Source: Kiritimatiellia bacterium
Lineage (GTDB): Bacteria; Verrucomicrobiota; Kiritimatiellia; RFP12; UBA1067
NCBI GenBank assembly: GCA_017454745.1
Contig: JAFTCL010000045.1
Span: 1-44,045, forward strand
Reading direction: 5' to 3'
DNA: 44,045 nucleotides
Positions within the stretch are counted from its first letter, which is position 1. Every line of letters begins with the position of its first letter. Positions 1 to 9,596 of the stretch are shown piece after piece. The notes below the pieces were generated by a model. It did not search any database, was not told the DNA's origin, and saw only the letters and a list, made by a program, of their open reading frames with translations. Position numbers and translations under genes: made by a program.

Positions 1-113
1 GCCTTTTAATTTCCAGACAGGAGATTTAGAGATTTCGTTTGGTGATAGACACGGCATTTGTGCTTGGGCAGCGGGGCTGCCGCACCAATCATCTTACGGC
101 AAATTTCATCCAT

Positions 114-140
114 AATCCTGTGAATCCTGTAAATCCTGTC
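114..140. repeat. three tandem 9-nt units (AATCCTGTN)
   Basis: Three consecutive 9-base units AATCCTGTG, AATCCTGTA and AATCCTGTC lie in non-coding DNA ahead of the first gene. Together with the neighbouring element at 165-230 they look like remnants of dispersed intergenic repeats rather than a gene part. The remainder of 1-405 holds a short inverted repeat (GGCAGC-GGG-GCTGCC at 69-83) and a weak promoter, and I see no convincing gene in it. Confidence 0.6.
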
Positions 141-164
141 CAAAAACTTACCATAACAACATCG

Positions 165-230
165 GTTTTTAGCCGCAAAGATCGTATAGGACGCAAAGTT
201 TTACACGCTCTACACGTTCTGCATGGTTAA
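165..230. repeat. dispersed intergenic repeat (GTTTTTAGCCGCA type), copy 1
   Basis: The segment begins GTTTTTAGCCGCA and continues with GACGCAAAG and CTCTACACGTTCTGCATGGTT. The first part recurs at about 17857-17880 and the last part recurs in diverged form at about 41805-41830, both between genes. This supports a dispersed non-coding repeat family within the genome. Confidence 0.5.
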
Positions 231-320
231 AGTTACAAGATGAACATTCCAGTGCAAAGCGCGGGCGGCTGGCTAACCAACCCAATAGGTAAGAAATTTG
301 AGTTAAGCCCAATTTTCGCC

Positions 321-349
321 TTTATTTTCAAGCCAAACCAAATTATAAT
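321..349 (+). promoter_or_regulatory. possible promoter for the M60 peptidase gene
   Basis: A perfect -10 hexamer TATAAT lies at 344-349. The best -35 at 17-bp spacing is TTTATT (321-326), which matches the consensus poorly, so the call rests mainly on the -10 box. A start near 356 would give a leader of about 50 nt that contains the palindrome at 376-387. Confidence 0.35.
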
Positions 350-375
350 TATTCGTATGTTTTTGCTTTTCCAGC

Positions 376-387
376 AACGTTAACGTT
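376..387. promoter_or_regulatory. 12-bp perfect palindrome, operator-like
   Basis: AACGTTAACGTT is a perfect palindrome 18 bases ahead of the M60 start codon and just downstream of the predicted transcription start. It shares the core GTTAACG with the inverted repeat inside the promoter at 36724-36752. A common regulator is an inference only. Confidence 0.35.
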
Positions 388-405
388 CAAACCGGAATTT
401 ACGCC

Positions 406-2559
406 ATGTACAAACCCTTGACTTTGATACTGATGTGTTTAGCCGCCAGTACGGTTTTTGCTGACGATGCCGAGATAAAACGGCATTTCGACCAGATTAC
501 CGCAGGAGTTGACAGCATAAATTCATCACCAGGCACCGAGCCCGGCGCCATCCTTCCCGCAAGAGAAAACACCTTTCCCATCGCGTGGGGAAAACAGCAC
601 CAGATTTTGATTCCCGTGGTTTGCGGAGCGGTATGCGGCAAGGGCCGGGCAATCGCGTTTAGCCATTCCGGTTTTTTGTCCCCCGAAGCGCTTAAAATCG
701 GCGAGACAGCACGGCTGATCAAGCAGTCGCTGGTTTGGTTGTCGGGCAGCGCGGCGGCGGAACCGCTGCCGGTGGCGGTTGACCGGAAGTTCTCCGCCGC
801 CCTCAAGGGGTTGCCCGGAATCGAGGGGCTTAAAATTACCAAACTTGATTCGCCGCGCGACTTAACCAAGCTTCCGCCCGGCACGGCATACGTGGTATAT
901 CCCGAAGCCTGGTCCCCGGCGGAAATCGAACCGGTACGCGAATTTATTGCCAACGGCGGCGGAGTTATGGCGGCATGCGTCGGTTGGGGCTGGGCACAAG
1001 TTAACAGAAAATCCCTCGCAACCGACAATTCCTTCAACCGGCTGTTCGGGCCGTTCGGGCTTTACACCAACGACGACTCGTCGGGCCGCATCAACGCCAA
1101 AGGATATCCGATCAGCGGGGTGATTCCGCCCGCGATGCGGATTTGCGACGCTCTTAGGATCGCCGAAACCGGCGAGAAGGTGGATACCGCCGCCGCCAAC
1201 CGCGCGTTCTGGGGCATCGGGGCGCTACAGCGCGTCTTGCCGCCGGAAGAACGGGAGATGCGCGAAAGAATTGAGAAGCTGTGCGAGATCGACTCATCGG
1301 CAATCCCGTCCCCGAAATCCCCGTTCACCGGACAGATGATCCGCGAACGGCTGGCGTTGTCGATGTTTCAGGACCGCTGGTTGCGCGATCCCTACCGGGT
1401 GTGGCCGGCCCACCCCGCCGCCGCCACTTATCCCGGACTGCCGCCGGAAGGGATGCCGCGGGTCACCCGTAACCTGACGGTGGACATGAAGGTTCCGCGT
1501 TGGCACAGTACCGGGCTATTTGCGGTGGCTGGCGAACCGATCACCGTAACCCTGCCGGAAGGCGCGGAAAAGCTGGGCCTGAACCTGCGCATCGGCGCCA
1601 CCACCTGCCGCGTCACCGCGCACCCCAGATGGGTCCGCGCCCCGGTGGTGGACATCGAACTTCCGCTGAAATCCGTCTCCACCACCCTCTCATCGCCATT
1701 CGGTGGTTTGGTTTACATCGTGGTGCCGAACGGAAGGGATGGCGAAATCAAGGTGAAAATCGGTCCCGCCTGCCCCGCCCCCTGGTTTAAACTCGGGCGC
1801 GACACCCCGCAAAGTTGGCGGGACAAAATACGCCAGTATCCCGCGCCGATGGCGGAGATTGAATGCGAACAGGTGGTATTGGCGGTGCCATCCAATGAAA
1901 TCCGCGGGTTGGACGACCCCACACCGCTCCTCAAGGTCTGGAAGGAAGTGTTGGATCTTGACGCCAAACTTACCGGCATCTCCCCCGACCGCGCCTCGCC
2001 GGAACGTTATTCCGGGGATGTTCAGCTTTGCGCCGGGTATATGCACGCCGGATACCCGATTATGTACCCAAACGACACCGCGAAAATCCTGGTCAACGTC
2101 GACACCATTCGCAACTCCAAGGCCGAGCAGGTTTGGGGATTCTTCCACGAAATGGGGCACAACCACCAAAACAGCGACTGGACGTTCGACGGTACCGGCG
2201 AAGTGACCGTAAACCTGTTCACCTTGTACTGCATGGAAAAGGTTTGCGGGCTAAAGCCGCGACAAACCAGAATGGGAAGCCAGGGAATCCAGAAGTCAGT
2301 GAAAAAATGGATGGACGAAGGACGGAGCTTCGAGAAATGGAAGAGCGACCCGTTCCTGGCGCTGGAATTATATGTGCGGCTAATCGAGAAATACGGATGG
2401 GAAACCTTTGAGAAGACCTTTGCCGAATACCGTACCTTGCCCAACAGCGAACGCCCCAAAAACGACATTGAGAAACGCGGCCAGTTCGTAAAACGCTTTT
2501 CCAAGTACGCCGGAGAGGATATCGGCCCGTTGTTCAAAGAGTGGAACATCCCCTACTAG
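406..2559 (+). CDS. secreted M60-family zinc metallopeptidase
   Basis: A 717-residue protein with a signal peptide (about residues 1-19, ending TVFA). The motif HEMGH at residues 581-585 followed by a glutamate at 599 in GTGEVTVN gives the gluzincin zinc site in the exact form used by the M60 (enhancin/SslE/IMPa-like) peptidases. Studied members cut mucins and other O-glycosylated proteins outside the cell. The N-terminal half (roughly 60-230, with GGGVMAACVGWGWAQ) resembles the accessory domain that often precedes M60 modules. The Shine-Dalgarno is weak (GGA about 9 nt upstream). LepA follows after only 10 nt, so the two are probably co-transcribed. The target glycoprotein cannot be read from the sequence. 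Confidence 0.85.
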   Translation: MYKPLTLILMCLAASTVFADDAEIKRHFDQITAGVDSINSSPGTEPGAILPARENTFPIAWGKQHQILIPVVCGAVCGKGRAIAFSHSGFLSPEALKIGETARLIKQSLVWLSGSAAAEPLPVAVDRKFSAALKGLPGIEGLKITKLDSPRDLTKLPPGTAYVVYPEAWSPAEIEPVREFIANGGGVMAACVGWGWAQVNRKSLATDNSFNRLFGPFGLYTNDDSSGRINAKGYPISGVIPPAMRICDALRIAETGEKVDTAAANRAFWGIGALQRVLPPEEREMRERIEKLCEIDSSAIPSPKSPFTGQMIRERLALSMFQDRWLRDPYRVWPAHPAAATYPGLPPEGMPRVTRNLTVDMKVPRWHSTGLFAVAGEPITVTLPEGAEKLGLNLRIGATTCRVTAHPRWVRAPVVDIELPLKSVSTTLSSPFGGLVYIVVPNGRDGEIKVKIGPACPAPWFKLGRDTPQSWRDKIRQYPAPMAEIECEQVVLAVPSNEIRGLDDPTPLLKVWKEVLDLDAKLTGISPDRASPERYSGDVQLCAGYMHAGYPIMYPNDTAKILVNVDTIRNSKAEQVWGFFHEMGHNHQNSDWTFDGTGEVTVNLFTLYCMEKVCGLKPRQTRMGSQGIQKSVKKWMDEGRSFEKWKSDPFLALELYVRLIEKYGWETFEKTFAEYRTLPNSERPKNDIEKRGQFVKRFSKYAGEDIGPLFKEWNIPY

Positions 2560-2569
2560 AAGAAACCGT

Positions 2570-4387
2570 ATGGAACAGACTTTAGACCACATCCGCAATT
2601 TCTGCATTATCGCGCACATCGACCACGGCAAAACCACGCTCTCCGACCGGGTGCTGGAACTGACCAAGGCGATTGATCCGCACGAATTGCGCGAACAGAC
2701 TCTTGACGCGATGGATCTGGAGCGCGAACGCGGCATAACCATCAAGTCCCACCCGGTTTCAATGCATTACACCGCCAAGAACGGCGAGCAATATCTGTTC
2801 AACCTGATCGACACCCCCGGACACGTTGATTTCGCATACGAAGTTTCGCGCAGCATGGGCGCTTGCGAAGGGGCTGTGCTGGTGGTGGATGCCGCCCAGG
2901 GAGTGGAGGCCCAAACCGTCGCCAACACCTATCTTGCCGTGGACAACAACTTGGAAATCATCCCAGTCTTGAACAAAGTTGACCTGCCCAGCGCCCGCGT
3001 CGAGGAGGTCACCAACCAAATCGAGGACGTACTGGGCATCCCGGTGGATCTTCCGCTCCACATCAGCGCGAAAACCGGAATCGGTGTACCGGAGGTGCTG
3101 GAGGCGATCGTCAGCAAAATACCGCCCCCCACATCTAAAGGCGTGGACGCCCCGTTACGCGCGCTGGTGTTTGATTCGGTGTTCGACATTTACCGCGGCG
3201 TGATTACCTACGTCCGCGTGGTGGACGGAACCTTGCGCCCCGGCGACCAAATATCGTTCATCGGCAGCGGGCAAACCACCATGTTGCGCGAGGTCGGTAT
3301 TTTCAGCCCGGATCAGAAACCGGTTGACGCGCTTTACGCCGGACAGGTCGGGTATCTGGTCGGAACGATCAAAGATCCGGCCGACATTAAAATCGGCGAC
3401 ACGGTGACCCACACCAAAAACGGGGCCGACGAGCCGTTGCCCGGTTTCAAGGAAGTCCGCCCGATGGTGTTTTGCGGCATATATCCGGTCAGCACCGACG
3501 AGTACGAGAAAGTACGCACCGGGCTGGAAAAACTCCACCTGAACGACTCCGCATTCACATTCCATCCAGAAAGTTCCGTCGCGTTGGGTTTTGGCTTCCG
3601 TTGCGGTTTTCTGGGGTTGTTGCACATGGAGATCGTACAGGAACGGCTCCGCCGCGAATTTGATTTGGACATCATCAACACCCACCCCGCAGTGGTTTAC
3701 AAAGTCAAGCTCAACGACGGCTCTGTTGAGGATATCGACAATCCGGTCCATCTGCCTGATGTTACCAACATCTCGCAAATCGAGGAGCCGATCATCAAGG
3801 CCACCATCATCACGCCCAGTGATTGCATCGGAGAGATTATGCGGATTGTGATGGATCGTCGCGGCGTGGTGAGCGGCACGGAATCGCTGGACTCCATCCG
3901 GGTGATCCTAACCTGCACCATTCCGCTCAACGAGATCCTGATCGATTTCCACGACATGCTCAAAAGCGTCAGCCATGGTTACGCCTCGATGGATTACGAA
4001 CCATACGGTTATCAGCCCAGCCAGATCGTGCGACTGGACATCCTGCTCAACGGCGAGGTGGTTGACGCGTTCTCCTGCATGGTGCACAAGGACAAGGCCG
4101 TTGCGCGCGGCCGCCAAATGTGCAAGGCGCTGGCCGACACCATTCCCCCACACATGTTCAAAATCCCGGTGCAGGCCGCAATCGGGCGCACCATCATCGC
4201 CCGCGAAGATATCCGCCCCTTCCGCAAGGACGTCCTGGCCAAACTGTACGGCGGCGACGTCACCCGCAAGCAGAAACTGCTTAAGAAGCAGAAGGAGGGC
4301 AAAAAGCGGATGAAGGAGTTTGGTCAGGTAAACGTACCGCAATCGGCCTTTATCGCCGTGCTTAAAGGCACTGCAAAAGACGAATGA
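2570..4387 (+). CDS. lepA: elongation factor 4 (LepA)
   Basis: A 605-residue translational GTPase of the usual LepA length. P-loop AHIDHGKTT (about 15-23), switch II DTPGH, and NKVD are intact, and the protein ends in the basic LepA C-terminal domain (KKQKEGKKRMKEFGQV). LepA acts on cytosolic ribosomes and assists translation or 30S maturation, particularly under stress. It is an ordinary housekeeping gene, placed 10 nt behind the M60 peptidase gene. The ATG at 2570 matches the family N-terminus, and an AGAAGA tract serves as a weak ribosome site. Confidence 0.98.
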   Translation: MEQTLDHIRNFCIIAHIDHGKTTLSDRVLELTKAIDPHELREQTLDAMDLERERGITIKSHPVSMHYTAKNGEQYLFNLIDTPGHVDFAYEVSRSMGACEGAVLVVDAAQGVEAQTVANTYLAVDNNLEIIPVLNKVDLPSARVEEVTNQIEDVLGIPVDLPLHISAKTGIGVPEVLEAIVSKIPPPTSKGVDAPLRALVFDSVFDIYRGVITYVRVVDGTLRPGDQISFIGSGQTTMLREVGIFSPDQKPVDALYAGQVGYLVGTIKDPADIKIGDTVTHTKNGADEPLPGFKEVRPMVFCGIYPVSTDEYEKVRTGLEKLHLNDSAFTFHPESSVALGFGFRCGFLGLLHMEIVQERLRREFDLDIINTHPAVVYKVKLNDGSVEDIDNPVHLPDVTNISQIEEPIIKATIITPSDCIGEIMRIVMDRRGVVSGTESLDSIRVILTCTIPLNEILIDFHDMLKSVSHGYASMDYEPYGYQPSQIVRLDILLNGEVVDAFSCMVHKDKAVARGRQMCKALADTIPPHMFKIPVQAAIGRTIIAREDIRPFRKDVLAKLYGGDVTRKQKLLKKQKEGKKRMKEFGQVNVPQSAFIAVLKGTAKDE

Positions 4388-4415
4388 CACGTCTAAATCT
4401 ATTGGCTGTTTGCGC

Positions 4416-4444
4416 TTGTCTTTGCACCCGATAACTGATAAAAT
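4416..4444 (+). promoter_or_regulatory. extended -10 promoter for the Yej-type permease operon
   Basis: -35 TTGTCT (4416-4421), 17-bp spacer, -10 TAAAAT (4439-4444) preceded by TGA, which gives an extended -10 TGN. The start codon at 4454 lies only 9 nt beyond the -10 box, and no Shine-Dalgarno sequence separates them. The transcript would therefore be leaderless or have a 2-3 nt leader. Confidence 0.55.
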
Positions 4445-4453
4445 CATCGTCTT

Positions 4454-5494
4454 ATGAATCGCATTTCCTACATTATTCGACGCTTGTTGTTGGTGATACC
4501 GACTTTCCTTGGCATCACCATGGTTTGCTTTGCCTTGACGCGGCTTCTGCCCGGCGGCCCGGTTGACATCCAGCTGATGAAAATGCGGGCCATCGGCGGC
4601 GCGGAAGGTGCTGGTTCCAAGGCGGTTACCCAAATCACCGAGGAGTACCGACAGGAGCTGAACAAACAGTTCGGGTTCGACCGGCCGATTTACGTGCAGT
4701 ACTGGGATTGGCTGGTCAATAAACGGATGGGAATGCGGATCGCCTCCTACGACTACCCGAACAAAACCGCGTGGCAGCTGATTTCCGCCCGTATCCCGGT
4801 CTCAATCTGGTTCGGCGGAATCAGTTTTCTGCTGAGTTACCTCATTTGCATTCCGCTCGGCATCGCCAAGGCCCTGCGGCACCGCACCGCTTTCGACGCC
4901 GCTTCCAGCGTGGTGGTGTTTATCGGTTACGCCATCCCGTCGTTCGCGCTCGCGATGATCCTCAAAATGTGCTTTTGCGGAACCGTGGAGGGGTTGGCGG
5001 ACATATTCCCGCTCGGCGGTTTTGAGTCGGATTTCTCCGGTTACGTGCCTTGGACCACCCGGTTGGCGGACCACATCTGGCACATGGCGCTGCCGGTGGC
5101 CTGCTACGTGTCCGGGAATTTCGCGATATTGACGCTGATGATGAAAAACTCGCTGCTTGACCAGATCTCCAGCGATTACGTGCGGACGGTTTTCGCCAAG
5201 GGCGCTTCCCGTCGGCGGGCCATCTGGTTGCACGCTTTCCGCAACGCTTTAATCCCGATCGCGACCGGTTTCGGCTCAATCCTCGGGCTGCTTTTCGCCG
5301 GTTCGGTGATTATCGAGAGCATTTTCGAAATTCCCGGCATGGGACGGCTCAGCTGGGACGCTTTGATCGGACGCGACTACGCGGTGTTCATGGCGCTGTT
5401 GTCGTTGACCTCGCTGCTCCAGCTGGCGGGCAACCTCATCTCCGACTTCTGCTATATGGTAATTGATCCCCGAATGCACTTTGGACAGTCATGA
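4454..5494 (+). CDS. yejB: peptide ABC transporter permease, YejB-like
   Basis: A 346-residue inner-membrane permease of the DppB/OppB superfamily. Features such as TAWQLISARIPVSIWFG, GYAIPSFALA and the ADIFPLGGF loop are specific to the YejB branch. About six membrane spans are visible. The cytoplasmic coupling loop around AKGASRRRAIWLHAFRNALIP is the EAA-type contact for the ATPase. Yej systems import oligopeptides, including microcin C in E. coli. Its stop overlaps the next gene's ATG (ATGA at 5491-5494). No binding protein (YejA) or ATPase (YejF) is encoded in this window, so those must lie elsewhere. Confidence 0.9.
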   Translation: MNRISYIIRRLLLVIPTFLGITMVCFALTRLLPGGPVDIQLMKMRAIGGAEGAGSKAVTQITEEYRQELNKQFGFDRPIYVQYWDWLVNKRMGMRIASYDYPNKTAWQLISARIPVSIWFGGISFLLSYLICIPLGIAKALRHRTAFDAASSVVVFIGYAIPSFALAMILKMCFCGTVEGLADIFPLGGFESDFSGYVPWTTRLADHIWHMALPVACYVSGNFAILTLMMKNSLLDQISSDYVRTVFAKGASRRRAIWLHAFRNALIPIATGFGSILGLLFAGSVIIESIFEIPGMGRLSWDALIGRDYAVFMALLSLTSLLQLAGNLISDFCYMVIDPRMHFGQS

Positions 5495-7077
5495 AATCTT
5501 CTACCAGCCATTTTCTCTCCCCGCTCACCATCAAACGGCTTCGCAACTTTATGCGGATTCGCCGGGCCGTGGCGTCGCTTGTGCTGCTCGTGTCGCTGTT
5601 TGTGTTGAGCCTTTTTTCAGAACTGATCTGCAACAGCAATCCGCTGTACCTGCGCTATCAGGGAAAAACGTTCTTCCCGTTCCTCCAATCGCTGACCATG
5701 CGCGACCTCAACGGCGGACAGGGCGAGGCGATGCCGGTTGATTATAAACAGCTCGCCGATTCCGCAGAGTTCAAGGCCGACCCCGGCAACCGCGCCGTTT
5801 GGGCGCCGATCGCCTTCGGGCCGTCCGAGGTGGTGGACGCCAGAACACTCGACCAGTACCGTACCGTACGGGTTTCGGTGGTTCCCGAAGCGGATGTCGG
5901 ACGTATCGACCTAGCGCCCGACGGGACAATCGCCATAACGGTGGCCTGTTCGCCATTCTTCCCCAAAGGGACGAAGATCCGTAACGCAAAGCTTGCCGAC
6001 TACTGGCAACTCCCCGCCGAGATGATTCAGGCGATTGAGTCGCGCCGCAACGGGAAGGCGGATGCCGCCCGCGAATTCAGCATCACGGGGAAAACCGGGT
6101 CGGCAGTGGTCACCATGCCCGAAACGGCGGCCGGTCCCGCGCCGCGCCTGGTACGGATTTCTTTCCGCCAAAAGGAAAAGCCGGACAGCCCCTACCAGTT
6201 GCAACTCCGGCGGGGTAAGGACCAAAAGATCGTCGGCATCCCCGCTTCAATTCCCGCCCCGGCCGCCAAAGAGATCGCAGATCTGGCGGCCCGCTGCTTT
6301 GAAAGCCCGGTGGAAACCACCGTCATCCCCTGGCGGGACCGCCACGCCGAAGTATCTTGTGTCCGCAGTGAAATCGTGTGGCCCTTCCGTCCGGTCAAAG
6401 GCCATTACATGGGCATCGATTCCGCCGGGCGCGATGTTCTCGCCCGAGTGTTGTACGGAATGCGCATCGCGCTGCTGTTCGGTATCGCGCTGGCGTTGTG
6501 GTCGATGTGCTTCGGCGTGACCATCGGATCGATCCAAGGGTTCTTCGGCGGTTGGGTTGACATCACCGGACAGCGGCTGACGGAAATTTGGAGCGCCCTG
6601 CCCTTCCTCTACGTGATGATCTTCGTCGGCTCGGCGCTCGGCCGCAGTTTCCTGCTGCTGCTAATCTGCTACGGCCTGTTCAACTGGATCACCATATCCT
6701 ACTATATGCGCGCCGAATTCCTGCGGTTGCGCCAGCGGACCTTTGTGGAAGCCGCCCGTTGCCAGGGGCTGTCGTCCAGCCGGATCATCTTTTCCCACAT
6801 CCTCCCCAACGGGTTGACCCCGCTGATCACCCTCTTCCCGTTCAAACTGATGGGGGCGATCGGCTCGCTTGCCGCGCTGGACTTCCTCGGCTTCGGTTTG
6901 CCGCCGATGACTCCCAGCTGGGGCGAACTGCTACATCAGGCGCAGCAATTCCGTTGGGCTTGGTGGTTGATTCTCTTCCCCGCCGCCGCGCTGTTTACCG
7001 TGATGCTGCTGACCGTAATGATTGGCGAGGGGTTGCGCGACGCTTTCGACCCGCGCCAGCAGTCTAAACTGGAATAG
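5491..7077 (+). CDS. yejE: peptide ABC transporter permease, YejE-like, with large periplasmic insertion
   Basis: A 528-residue partner permease. The start (about residues 20-120: first span, ELICNSNPLYLRYQGKTFF, WAPIAFGP) and the end (from about 297: WPFRPVKGHYMGIDSAGRD, then EAARCQGLSSSRIIFSHILP) both follow YejE, which in E. coli is only about 340 residues. The difference is an extra block of roughly 175 residues (about 121-294) with no membrane span, placed in what should be the first periplasmic loop. The gene overlaps yejB by 4 nt, so the two permeases are translationally coupled. The extra domain is not recognised. Confidence 0.88.
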   Translation: MKSSTSHFLSPLTIKRLRNFMRIRRAVASLVLLVSLFVLSLFSELICNSNPLYLRYQGKTFFPFLQSLTMRDLNGGQGEAMPVDYKQLADSAEFKADPGNRAVWAPIAFGPSEVVDARTLDQYRTVRVSVVPEADVGRIDLAPDGTIAITVACSPFFPKGTKIRNAKLADYWQLPAEMIQAIESRRNGKADAAREFSITGKTGSAVVTMPETAAGPAPRLVRISFRQKEKPDSPYQLQLRRGKDQKIVGIPASIPAPAAKEIADLAARCFESPVETTVIPWRDRHAEVSCVRSEIVWPFRPVKGHYMGIDSAGRDVLARVLYGMRIALLFGIALALWSMCFGVTIGSIQGFFGGWVDITGQRLTEIWSALPFLYVMIFVGSALGRSFLLLLICYGLFNWITISYYMRAEFLRLRQRTFVEAARCQGLSSSRIIFSHILPNGLTPLITLFPFKLMGAIGSLAALDFLGFGLPPMTPSWGELLHQAQQFRWAWWLILFPAAALFTVMLLTVMIGEGLRDAFDPRQQSKLE

Positions 7078-7100
7078 CCCGGACAGGCACGAAAACCATA

Positions 7101-9596
7101 ATGCAGAAATCGTTCGGTTTAATTATTATCGCCGCCGTTATGGTTGCGCGGTTTGCGCAAGGCGACAATCTTTCTGTCGCCAGAACCGCGCTGCAAGACC
7201 GTCTTTACGCCGTGGCGGAACGTCACGCCAAAATCGAACTGGAATCCGGCGACACCGCGCAATCGCGCGATGCCGCGCTGATATTGCTGTTGGAGGCTCT
7301 GGCCGGGCAACGGAAATTCGACGAACTGTCCAACCTCGCCGCCCCCCGTTTGGCGGAGACCGCTGACGATCCCGCCGTCCAATCCAGCATTTCCTACTGG
7401 TACGCGCTGGCGTTACTGGAAACCGGGGAGAACCAAAAAGCGGCGGAATTGGCTGAACGCGCCTCTGGCATCCCCGGCGGCGTTTTGTCCGACGACCTGC
7501 TCCGCATTGCCGCCCGTGCCCGTCTGCACGATGGCAAGAATGAAGCGGCGTGGGTGATTTTTTCCGCACTCGACCAGCGGTCCACCAACGCGGTGAGCCG
7601 CGCCGCCAATGCCCTCGAATGGGCGACTTCGCTGTACAACGCCGGGCGGGACGATGCGGCGCTGGAGGTACTGCGCATCCAGTCCGAACTCCCCTGCCGC
7701 ACCGCAGCTTCCGACGACGGCGCATTGCTCCGGGCACGAATCCTGCACAAGCAAGGCAAGACTTCCGATGCCACGGCAATCTTCACCCAGTTAACGCAAC
7801 GCAATGACGTCGAAGAACCGGCTGCCGTCCAAGCCGCGCTGGAATTGAGCGCGATCAATTGGGACGCCGGGAAAACCAACGATGCCGTCGCCTTTGCGCG
7901 GTCCGCATACGAACGCTCCACCCAAGCGGAAACCAAACGGTTGTCCGGATTCCGGCTCGGCGACCTGCTGGCGACGCTGCCGGACAAAATGTCCGAAGGC
8001 ATGGCGTTGGTAAAACAACTGGTTCGCGAATATCCCGACGCCGACGATTCCCGCGCCGCACTGCAAAAACTCGCCGACACCCTGCTGTTGTCCGGGCATC
8101 CCGTACACGCCGAATCGATTTATCGCATTTTGCTGGAGACCTATCCCAACGCGGCAGAGAACGACTACCGGGTGCTGCAAGGCCGCGGTTGGGCACGGCT
8201 GGAGTTGGGACGGCATCAAGAGGCGGCTGCCGATTTTCTGGCCGCGACGAAAGTGGCCACCAATGACCAGGCGAAAGTGGAGTGTCTGTTCAAGGCCGGA
8301 GATGCCCAGAATGCCGGGAAACAGTATGCCGACGCCGCTCAAACCTACCGAAAAATCGTCGACACTTACCCAAAGCACGAACTGGCCATCCGGGCTCTGT
8401 TCCAATGCGCCGACGCCCTAGAGCGCGCGGGACGGCGCGAAAACGCCGAACAGGGTTACCTCGAAGTGGCGCGGCAACACCCCGACCACCCGCTGGCCCC
8501 GCAGGCGATGCTGCGTTTGGCCGCGCTGCAATCCGAGGCCGGGCAGTATAAAGAATCCATACAAACTTTCTCCGCCATCCTCGCCGGCTATCAGGACAAG
8601 GAAATCCGGATGTCCGCCTTTCTCGGCCGCGGCAAGGCCCATTACCGTTCATACCGGTTCCAAGACGCGATGCAGGATTTTGCCGCCATCGCCGAGAACG
8701 CCCCCAACCATCGCGATGAGGCGCGGTACATGCTCACGCTCTGTCTTTACGGCGTGGGACGCGACAAGGACGCCAGGGCCGCCGCGTCCGCCTTCATCGC
8801 CGACTTTCCTGAGTCGCCGCGTTTGGCGGACATGACACTCTGGCTGGGGAAATTCGACTTCAACCAAGCACAGTACAAAGAGGCATTTAACGCCTTCTCC
8901 AGCTATTTCCGCCGTTGGCCGGAAGAGCGCTGGGCCGATGCGGCGTTGCTCTGGGCCGCTCGCGCCGCGTTTTTCGGCAACGAGTTTTCCGAATGCGTCG
9001 AGACCGTTTCCACGCTGGTGCGTCAGTTTCCGCAAAGCCAGCGGATTCCGGAGGCATCGCTGCTCCAGGCGGACGCGCTTATGGAAATGGCGCGTTTCGA
9101 AGAAGCGGTGGTGATTTTGGACCGGGTGATGAATCTCTCGCCGGACGGCGAATGGTGCGCCGCCGCATGGCTGCGCAAAGGCGACTGTCTTTATATCATG
9201 GGGGCGGACAACAACACCCGCTACGAGGATGCGATCTCCGCTTACCAGCACCGGATAAAACTTGGCGGCAACACCCCCGCCATGCTGATGCAAATCAATT
9301 TCAAAATCGGGCGCTGTCTGGAAAAATTAAAACGCTATGACGATGCCATCGACCGCTACTATTCCGGCGTGGTGGTGTTTTATCAGGAGGAACGCGCCAA
9401 AGGGACATGGTTCAACGACGCCTCCACCAGCTGTTTAATCCGCGCCGTTTTCAGCGTAGCGGAAATTTACGAACGCCAACACAAATACGAACCGGCGGTT
9501 TCAATACTCCAGCGTCTGATGAACCTAGGCGTTCCTGGCGCGGAGGAAGCGCGGACGCGGATTGAAAGGCTCAAGGCCAAAAAGGGAGACATGTGA
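7101..9596 (+). CDS. exported TPR-repeat protein
   Basis: An 831-residue protein with an N-terminal signal sequence (MQKSFGLIIIAAVMVARFAQG). The rest is a long array of tetratricopeptide-like helical pairs (for example around 150-210, 320-560 and 560-760) with typical A-x-Y-x-x-A-x-x and YP/FP turns such as DTYPKHELAIRALFQCADALERAGR. Such proteins act as periplasmic scaffolds. It sits between the peptide permeases and an ExbB/ExbD pair, a gene order common in Planctomycetes-Verrucomicrobia genomes, so it probably works with the ExbBD complex. The partner and cargo are unknown. No enzyme motif is visible. Confidence 0.8.
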   Translation: MQKSFGLIIIAAVMVARFAQGDNLSVARTALQDRLYAVAERHAKIELESGDTAQSRDAALILLLEALAGQRKFDELSNLAAPRLAETADDPAVQSSISYWYALALLETGENQKAAELAERASGIPGGVLSDDLLRIAARARLHDGKNEAAWVIFSALDQRSTNAVSRAANALEWATSLYNAGRDDAALEVLRIQSELPCRTAASDDGALLRARILHKQGKTSDATAIFTQLTQRNDVEEPAAVQAALELSAINWDAGKTNDAVAFARSAYERSTQAETKRLSGFRLGDLLATLPDKMSEGMALVKQLVREYPDADDSRAALQKLADTLLLSGHPVHAESIYRILLETYPNAAENDYRVLQGRGWARLELGRHQEAAADFLAATKVATNDQAKVECLFKAGDAQNAGKQYADAAQTYRKIVDTYPKHELAIRALFQCADALERAGRRENAEQGYLEVARQHPDHPLAPQAMLRLAALQSEAGQYKESIQTFSAILAGYQDKEIRMSAFLGRGKAHYRSYRFQDAMQDFAAIAENAPNHRDEARYMLTLCLYGVGRDKDARAAASAFIADFPESPRLADMTLWLGKFDFNQAQYKEAFNAFSSYFRRWPEERWADAALLWAARAAFFGNEFSECVETVSTLVRQFPQSQRIPEASLLQADALMEMARFEEAVVILDRVMNLSPDGEWCAAAWLRKGDCLYIMGADNNTRYEDAISAYQHRIKLGGNTPAMLMQINFKIGRCLEKLKRYDDAIDRYYSGVVVFYQEERAKGTWFNDASTSCLIRAVFSVAEIYERQHKYEPAVSILQRLMNLGVPGAEEARTRIERLKAKKGDM

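Noticed and set aside
114..140. Possible CRISPR or direct-repeat array
   Set aside because: The units are only 9 nt with no spacers and there are no cas genes.
39..230. 63-residue open frame at the left edge
   Set aside because: It runs through short repeats, has no ribosome site, and its protein sequence mirrors the repeat units (NPVNPVNPV).
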